NCBI RefSeq assembly: GCF_000702665.1
Contig: NZ_JNJA01000001.1
Coordinates: forward strand, 558,001-622,000
Source: Solidesulfovibrio alcoholivorans DSM 5433
GTDB taxonomy: Bacteria; Desulfobacterota; Desulfovibrionia; Desulfovibrionales; Desulfovibrionaceae
Reading direction: 5' to 3'
Length of the DNA: 64,000 nucleotides
The first letter of the stretch is position 1. The number at the start of each line of letters is the position of its first letter. A program made the translations under genes and the position numbers. Under the pieces are notes generated by a model. That model searched no databases. It was not told the origin of the DNA and saw only the letters and a list, made by a program, of their open reading frames with translations. Positions 59,442 through 64,000 of the stretch are shown in pieces.

Positions 59442-60611
59442 CTACAGCTTGAGCGCCGTCTTGATGTCGGCGGCCGCGTCGGTGCGTTCCCAGGTGAACT
59501 CGGGACGCTCCCGGCCGAAATGGCCGTAGCACGAGGTCGGCTTGTAGATGGGGCGGCGCAGGTCCAGGCGCTTGGAGATGAAGTAGGGGCGCAGGTCGAA
59601 GACCTCGCGCACGGCCTTGGTCAGCGTCTCGTCGGGGATGTCGCTCGAGCCCATGGAGGTGACCAGCACGGACAGTGGCTCGGCCACGCCGATGCAGTAG
59701 GCGATCTGGACTTCGCAACGGCTGGCCGCGCCGCTGGCGACGAGGTTCTTCGCCACGTACCGGGCCATGTACGCGCCCGAGCGGTCCACCTTGGAGGGGT
59801 CCTTGCCCGAGAACGCGCCGCCGCCATGGTTGCCCATGCCGCCGTAGGTGTCCTGGATGATCTTGCGCCCGGTCAGGCCGCAGTCGCCCATGGGGCCGCC
59901 GATGACGAACCGGCCGGTGGTGTTGATGTAGACCTTGGTGTTCTTGTCCACCAGGGACTCGGGCAGGGTGTGGAAGATGACTTCCTGGCGCACCGCGTCC
60001 ACGAGGTCGGAATAGGAGATGTTCTCGTCGTGCTGGCAGGCCACGACCACATTGTCGATGCGCACGGGCTTGCCGTCCACGTACTCCACGGCCACCTGCG
60101 TCTTGCCGTCAGGGCGCAGGAAGTCGAGAATCTTGTTCTTGCGCACGTAGGACAGCCGGCGCGACAGCTTGTGCGCCCAGTAGATGGGCGCGGGCATGAG
60201 GGTTTCGGTCTCGTCGCAGGCGAAGCCGAACATCATGCCCTGGTCGCCCGCGCCCTGTTCCTCGGGCTTCTCGCGGGTGACGCCCTGGGCGATGTCCACG
60301 GACTGCTTGTCCACGGAGGAGATGACGGCGCAGGTTTCCCAGTCAAAGCCCATGGTTGAGCTGTTGTACCCGATCTCCTTGACCGTCTCGCGCACGATGG
60401 ACGGAAAATCGGCATAGGCCTTGGTGGTGATCTCGCCGGCGATGAAAGCCAGGCCGGTGGTGACCAGGGTTTCGCAGGCCACGTGGGCGTCGGGGTCCTG
60501 GGTCAGGATGGCGTCCAGGATGCCGTCGGAAATCTGATCGGCGACCTTGTCCGGGTGCCCCTCGGTCACGGACTCGGAACTGAAAAGGTACCGGCCCTTG
60601 GCATTGATCAT
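59442..60611 (-). CDS. metK: S-adenosylmethionine synthetase
   Basis: A 389-residue housekeeping enzyme making SAM from methionine and ATP. Signature segments are [21 protein letters not shown] (N-terminal, with the ATP-site histidine), the central [21 protein letters not shown] and the phosphate-binding [19 protein letters not shown]. Length matches the family. The ribosome site CGGAGGAT precedes ATG 60611. No SAM riboswitch structure is evident in the 135 bases upstream. The first gene of the minus-strand group leading toward the tRNAs. Confidence 0.97.
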   Translation of the reverse strand: MINAKGRYLFSSESVTEGHPDKVADQISDGILDAILTQDPDAHVACETLVTTGLAFIAGEITTKAYADFPSIVRETVKEIGYNSSTMGFDWETCAVISSVDKQSVDIAQGVTREKPEEQGAGDQGMMFGFACDETETLMPAPIYWAHKLSRRLSYVRKNKILDFLRPDGKTQVAVEYVDGKPVRIDNVVVACQHDENISYSDLVDAVRQEVIFHTLPESLVDKNTKVYINTTGRFVIGGPMGDCGLTGRKIIQDTYGGMGNHGGGAFSGKDPSKVDRSGAYMARYVAKNLVASGAASRCEVQIAYCIGVAEPLSVLVTSMGSSDIPDETLTKAVREVFDLRPYFISKRLDLRRPIYKPTSCYGHFGRERPEFTWERTDAAADIKTALKL

Positions 60612-60746
60612 ATACGATATCCTCCGTGTGTCAGCGGTCCGTTCAGAGCGGACATGACATGTCTTATAGGAAAACGACGTTCACTGATTCGAAATTTAGT
60701 CCGATACCCGGCGTATCGTCAAAAAGCAAGTTGCAATACCGCGGCG

Positions 60747-61610
60747 TCAGCTTGGCGTTGCGGTGACGCCGGCCAGGCGGTTGTCGATCAGCCGCGCCCG
60801 GGAAAATTTCACCGCTGTGGCGAAAAGCGCCGGGCCGTCGATCACGTCCAGGGCAAAAAGCCGCTCGGGATGCACGCAGGCAAGGTATTCCGGGGTCGCG
60901 GACGGCATCTTCTCCGCAAAATAGGCCGCCGTCGCCGCAAGGATGCGCCCCGCGTCGCGTTCGCCGGCCGCGACGCGCGACGCGGCGAGCTCCAGTCCTC
61001 TGTGAATGTGCGGCGCGGCGGCACGTTCCTCGGGCGTCAGGTAGACGTTGCGCGAGGACAGCGCCAGCCCGTCGGCCTCGCGCACGATGGGCGCGCCCAC
61101 GATTTCCACGGGAAAGCCCAGGTCGGCCGTCATGCGGCGCAGGATCGCCAGTTGCTGCCAGTCCTTTTCCCCGAAAACGGCGAGGCGCGGCTGGACGAGC
61201 AGAAAGAGCTTGGACACCACGGTGCACACGCCCCGGAAATGGATGGGCCGGGTCGCGCCGCAGAGCATTTTGGAAAGTTCCGGCACCTCCACCCACGTGG
61301 CGGCCCCGGGCGCGTACATGGCTTCGGCGGAGGGGGTGAAAAGCACGTCCACGCCGGCCTCGCGCGCCAGGGCCGCGTCATGGTCCAGGTCGCGCGGATA
61401 GGCGTCCAGGTCTTCGCCCGGCCCGAACTGGGTCGGATTGACGAACACGCTCGCCACCACGCGCGCGGCGCGCTCCCGGGCGATGCGAAGCAGGCTCGCG
61501 TGCCCGGCGTGCAGATAGCCCATGGTCGGCACAAGCCCGGTCACGACGCCCCGGCGCTGCCAGTCGCGGCAGCGCTCGCGCAATTCCTGAGGGTCCTTGA
61601 CGATATTCAT
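60747..61610 (-). CDS. panC: Pantothenate synthetase
   Basis: A 287-residue enzyme that joins pantoate and beta-alanine using ATP. The HIGH-like motif is in VPTMGYLHAGHASLL, and the KMSKS-like region in ALSSRNVYL. FGEKDWQQLAILRRM and GAPIVREADGLALSSRN are family hallmarks. ATG 61610 (MNIVKDPQEL) is the normal start; the longer frame begins in intergenic DNA. Other pan genes are not in the window. Confidence 0.96.
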   Translation of the reverse strand: MNIVKDPQELRERCRDWQRRGVVTGLVPTMGYLHAGHASLLRIARERAARVVASVFVNPTQFGPGEDLDAYPRDLDHDAALAREAGVDVLFTPSAEAMYAPGAATWVEVPELSKMLCGATRPIHFRGVCTVVSKLFLLVQPRLAVFGEKDWQQLAILRRMTADLGFPVEIVGAPIVREADGLALSSRNVYLTPEERAAAPHIHRGLELAASRVAAGERDAGRILAATAAYFAEKMPSATPEYLACVHPERLFALDVIDGPALFATAVKFSRARLIDNRLAGVTATPS

Positions 61611-61743
61611 CGCATGCCTCCCGCGATTTGGCGGCCCTCTAAACCAAGCAGCCCGGCGTGTAAAGTCGGCCATGACAAATTTCGCCCGGACGCGTAAGCA
61701 CGGCAGTCGCCATGTCGTTCACATCACTTGCTTGGAGCATGCC

Positions 61744-62967
61744 ATGACCATACGCCTTTTCCTGTCCCTTTTTCTTGCCTGCGTCTTCCTGCTGCCGTCC
61801 GGGGCCGCCGCCCGGGCCGCGAAAGCCAATCCGGAAGAGACGGAAACGCCGCCGGTCTTTTCCGCCAAGGCCATCCTGCCGGAAAAAATCCTCTCCGGAT
61901 CCAACTATGCCGTGGACGACAAGGTGGCAAACGACGGCTACATGAACCTCTACGTCATCCACACGCCCAAGGGCGACCTGCACGTGGAGTCCACGTCGCT
62001 GCTTTATACCCGCATCAAGGAATTGCAGGCCGCCGCTGCCATGGACGACGTGAACAAGGGCGCGGAAATCGGCAAATCCATCGGCCAGTCCGGGGTCAAC
62101 GCCGTCAAGGGCGTGTTCAACCTGCTGACCAAGCCCGGCGAAACCCTCTCCAGCGTGGGCAAGAGCTTCAGCCGCGCCCAGGCGTCCTCCAAGGAGCAGC
62201 GCCCGAGCGACGACAAGGGCACGGTGGGCGAACTGCTCGGCTACAACAAGGCCATGCGGCAATACGCCAAGGCCTACGGCGTGGACCCCTATTCGCGCAA
62301 CCCCGTGCTCCAGCAAAGCCTCAAGCGCCTGGCCGGGGCGGGCTTTTTCGGTTCATTTACGGCCACGGCCGCCATTCCCGGCGGCGCGGCCCTGGTCGCC
62401 TTTTCCCAGACCGGCGCGCCGGCCAGCGCAGTGGACGTCTCCATTCCCCCCGAGGACCTCTTCACCGCCAACCGCGAGCGCCTCAAGGCCATGGGCGCAA
62501 CCGCCGACATGGCCGATCTGCTCGTGGAAAACACCCACTACACGCCCATCGAGCAGACGCGGCTGGTTCTTGCCCTCGACCGCATGACCAAGGTCGCGGA
62601 CCGCACGGTTTTCATCCACCAGGCCATCCTGGCCGACAGCGACGACATGGCCTGGTTCCGCACCCGGCAGGCGGAGCTTTACGCCAACTTGAACGCCACC
62701 ACCGACAAGGTGGCCCGCTTCGTGCGCGCCGACAAATACATCGCCGCCGTGACCGCCGATAACGGACTGCTCGTCGGCTATCCCCTGGACTACCTGGCCT
62801 GGACGCCGACCATGGCCGGCATCGCCAGGACCGTGGGGGCCTCCGCCGCCGCGCTCAAGGTCAAGAGCAAAAAGCTCGTGGTCTCGGGCGAGGTCAGCCC
62901 CCTTGCCGGCAGGATGCTCAAGGCCGCGGGCTTCGGCGTGGTGGCGCTGCGCGAGGGATTGCGGTAG
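61744..62967 (+). CDS. Secreted hypothetical protein
   Basis: A 407-residue protein with a signal peptide (RLFLSLFLACVFLLPSGAAARAA). The mature part contains a Gly/Ala-rich hydrophobic stretch (LAGAGFFGSFTATAAIPGGAALVAFSQTGAP, about 200-230) that might insert in a membrane. It is otherwise helical. I do not know the family. ATG 61744 has TTGGAG upstream. It lies back-to-back with panC and is followed by a strong hairpin. Confidence 0.78.
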   Translation: MTIRLFLSLFLACVFLLPSGAAARAAKANPEETETPPVFSAKAILPEKILSGSNYAVDDKVANDGYMNLYVIHTPKGDLHVESTSLLYTRIKELQAAAAMDDVNKGAEIGKSIGQSGVNAVKGVFNLLTKPGETLSSVGKSFSRAQASSKEQRPSDDKGTVGELLGYNKAMRQYAKAYGVDPYSRNPVLQQSLKRLAGAGFFGSFTATAAIPGGAALVAFSQTGAPASAVDVSIPPEDLFTANRERLKAMGATADMADLLVENTHYTPIEQTRLVLALDRMTKVADRTVFIHQAILADSDDMAWFRTRQAELYANLNATTDKVARFVRADKYIAAVTADNGLLVGYPLDYLAWTPTMAGIARTVGASAAALKVKSKKLVVSGEVSPLAGRMLKAAGFGVVALREGLR

Positions 62968-62992
62968 GGAAGGACTCGCAAGACGTCTGTCC

Positions 62993-63024
62993 GGCGCGGC
63001 GCGCGCTCGGCCGCGCGCCGCGCC
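62993..63024 (+). terminator. GC-rich hairpin after the secreted protein gene
   Basis: A perfect 13-bp stem GGCGCGGCGCGCG/CGCGCGCCGCGCC with a 6-base loop, 26 bases after the stop. No T-run, so it may act with Rho or only stabilise the transcript end. Confidence 0.65.
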
Positions 63025-63060
63025 TCGCCATCCCCTGGCCGAACGACCGGGAGACACCCT

Positions 63061-63783
63061 ATGACCGCGTGTTACAAAGCCCTGCTGTCACGCATCGAGG
63101 AACGCCTGGACGCCATCGGGGACTCCGAGGTGCTCCAGGACGTCATGGCCGATTTGTCCGCGCCGCGCCTGTCCCTGGAAGCGCTTTGCCACATGCACCT
63201 CTACGCCGAGACCCTGCCCCGGGCCGAGGACTGCCCGCTGACACCGGCGCAGCGCCATCTGCATTTTCTCTGGGACGCCTTCGACAAGCTGCCGATCTGC
63301 CTGATCGTGCCCTTCGCCATTCCGTTTCGCCGGCTCATCGCCAAGCGGCTTTTCGGCGCGTGCGGCAGCGCGTTCACCGCCGAGGAGAACCTGCGCTTCA
63401 ATTTCGGGCCGCTTCTGCGCGTGGGCGCGGGGGTGTTCGTCAACCGCAACGTCTTTCTCGACACCAAGGGCGGCGTGACGCTTGGCGACGGCGTGGCCAT
63501 CGCCGAGGACGTGCGCGTTTTCACCCACAACCACGGCGAGGCGTCCCACATCGAGCGCACGTACGCCCCGGTCGTCGTCGGCGACTATGCCAAGGTCTAT
63601 TCCGGGGCTGTGCTGTTGCCGGGCGTGACCGTGGGCGCACAGGCCATCGTCGCCGCCGGGGCGCTGGTCACCCACGACGTGCCGGACAACATGGTTGTGG
63701 CCGGCCGGCCGGCCACGGTCCTGCGCGAGCGCCGCACCGAGGGCAGAAGCGGGGCGGAGCTCGACCACATCTGGCTCTTCTAG
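63061..63783 (+). CDS. Hexapeptide-repeat acyltransferase (Maa/LacA-like)
   Basis: A 240-residue enzyme of the left-handed beta-helix acetyltransferases, which move acetyl from acetyl-CoA to a sugar hydroxyl. The hexapeptide repeats (VFVNRNVFLDTKGGVTLGDGVAIAEDVRVFTHNH) run from about 130 to 215, and the catalytic histidine is likely in FTHNHGE. The first 110 residues are helical and longer than in LacA. With the glycosyltransferase that follows, it probably belongs to a glycan-modifying group continuing outside the window. Confidence 0.88.
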   Translation: MTACYKALLSRIEERLDAIGDSEVLQDVMADLSAPRLSLEALCHMHLYAETLPRAEDCPLTPAQRHLHFLWDAFDKLPICLIVPFAIPFRRLIAKRLFGACGSAFTAEENLRFNFGPLLRVGAGVFVNRNVFLDTKGGVTLGDGVAIAEDVRVFTHNHGEASHIERTYAPVVVGDYAKVYSGAVLLPGVTVGAQAIVAAGALVTHDVPDNMVVAGRPATVLRERRTEGRSGAELDHIWLF

Positions 63784-63883
63784 CCTCCGGCGCATCCGCG
63801 CCCCCCCGCCGCGCGTCCGGCCTCCGACTTGACGCCGGCGGCTGCGCCCGGTACGGGGCGCGCAGTCATCCCGGGAGGCGACC

Positions 63884-64000
63884 ATGGCCCGCATCCTCTA
63901 CGGCGTGCACGGCACCCAGCACGGGCATGCCATCCGCGCGCTCATCCTGGCCCGGCACCTCAAGGCGCTCGGGCACGAGTTCCTGTTCGTCTCCAGCGAA
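63884..64000 (+). CDS. Glycosyltransferase, N-terminal 39 residues (cut by window)
   Basis: ATG 63884 has the site GGGAGGCG. The visible part, ARILYGVHGTQHGHAIRAL, then ILARHLKALGHEFLFVSSE, is the first beta-alpha unit of a GT-B glycosyltransferase of the MurG/UGT type, with the glycine-histidine loop GTQHGH near the donor or acceptor site. Everything after residue 39 lies outside the window. Confidence 0.8.
   Translation, partial: MARILYGVHGTQHGHAIRALILARHLKALGHEFLFVSSE

Noticed and set aside
60612..60746. SAM riboswitch upstream of metK
   Set aside because: The 135 bases between metK and panC show no recognisable SAM-I/II core or paired stems in the expected order.

Overview
The window is high-GC bacterial chromosome interrupted by a run of lower-GC mobile DNA. 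Gene content, codon use and the GC-rich palindromic intergenic repeats fit a sulfate reducer of the Desulfovibrionaceae (Desulfovibrio or Solidesulfovibrio type). That assignment is an inference; no rRNA gene is present to test it.

Left flank (1-22 kb). A truncated diguanylate cyclase is followed by a co-directional block for envelope lipid or glycan work. It holds a GT-C membrane glycosyltransferase, two small anchored proteins, a serine-palmitoyltransferase-like PLP enzyme, a complete tripartite ABC exporter (permease, ATPase, TolC-like factor, adaptor), a YghO/bCerS-like acyltransferase, a second GT-C-like protein, a polyprenyl-phosphate GT2, two asparagine-synthase-type amidotransferases, a methyltransferase and a GT4. 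Together these suggest a sphingolipid-like or other lipid/glycoconjugate made in the cytoplasm and exported. Composite palindromic repeats sit at 16.1-16.3 and 19.4-19.9 kb. A small catabolic cluster follows (isochorismatase-like, monooxygenase/membrane protein, decayed YtcJ-type amidohydrolase).

Mobile zone (about 22.9-58.3 kb). tRNA-Glu(UUC) at 58.25-58.33 kb on the minus strand has been used repeatedly as an integration site. Direct copies of its 3' end lie at 27300-27346 and 40782-40825, so at least two elements sit in tandem, with an older decayed one to the left. Island A (about 22.9-27.3 kb) keeps two fragments of an integrase separated by an AraC regulator, plus an NTF2-like protein, a quinone-oxidoreductase-like enzyme and a WYL regulator. 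Island B (27.3-40.8 kb) has an integrase, a toxin-antitoxin pair, an excisionase-like HTH, a Toprim primase/RecA-like helicase with GGGACA iteron-like clusters, and a 1868-residue DUF4062-STAND-WD40-TPR protein. Island C (40.8-58.25 kb) has an excisionase/integrase pair beside the tRNA and a second compact recombinase. It also carries a possible Rep protein, a DpdA/TGT-like enzyme, a collagen-like protein, a HEPN-motif membrane protein, a hidden 37-residue hydrophobic peptide, and a flagellin whose variable region is a seven-repeat beta-propeller. An 18-bp palindrome occurs five times across this island.

Right flank (58.3-64 kb). tRNA-Gln and tRNA-Glu form one minus-strand unit. After them come a small conserved protein, a DUF721 protein, metK and panC (all minus strand), then a secreted protein, a hexapeptide acetyltransferase and the start of a glycosyltransferase (plus strand).
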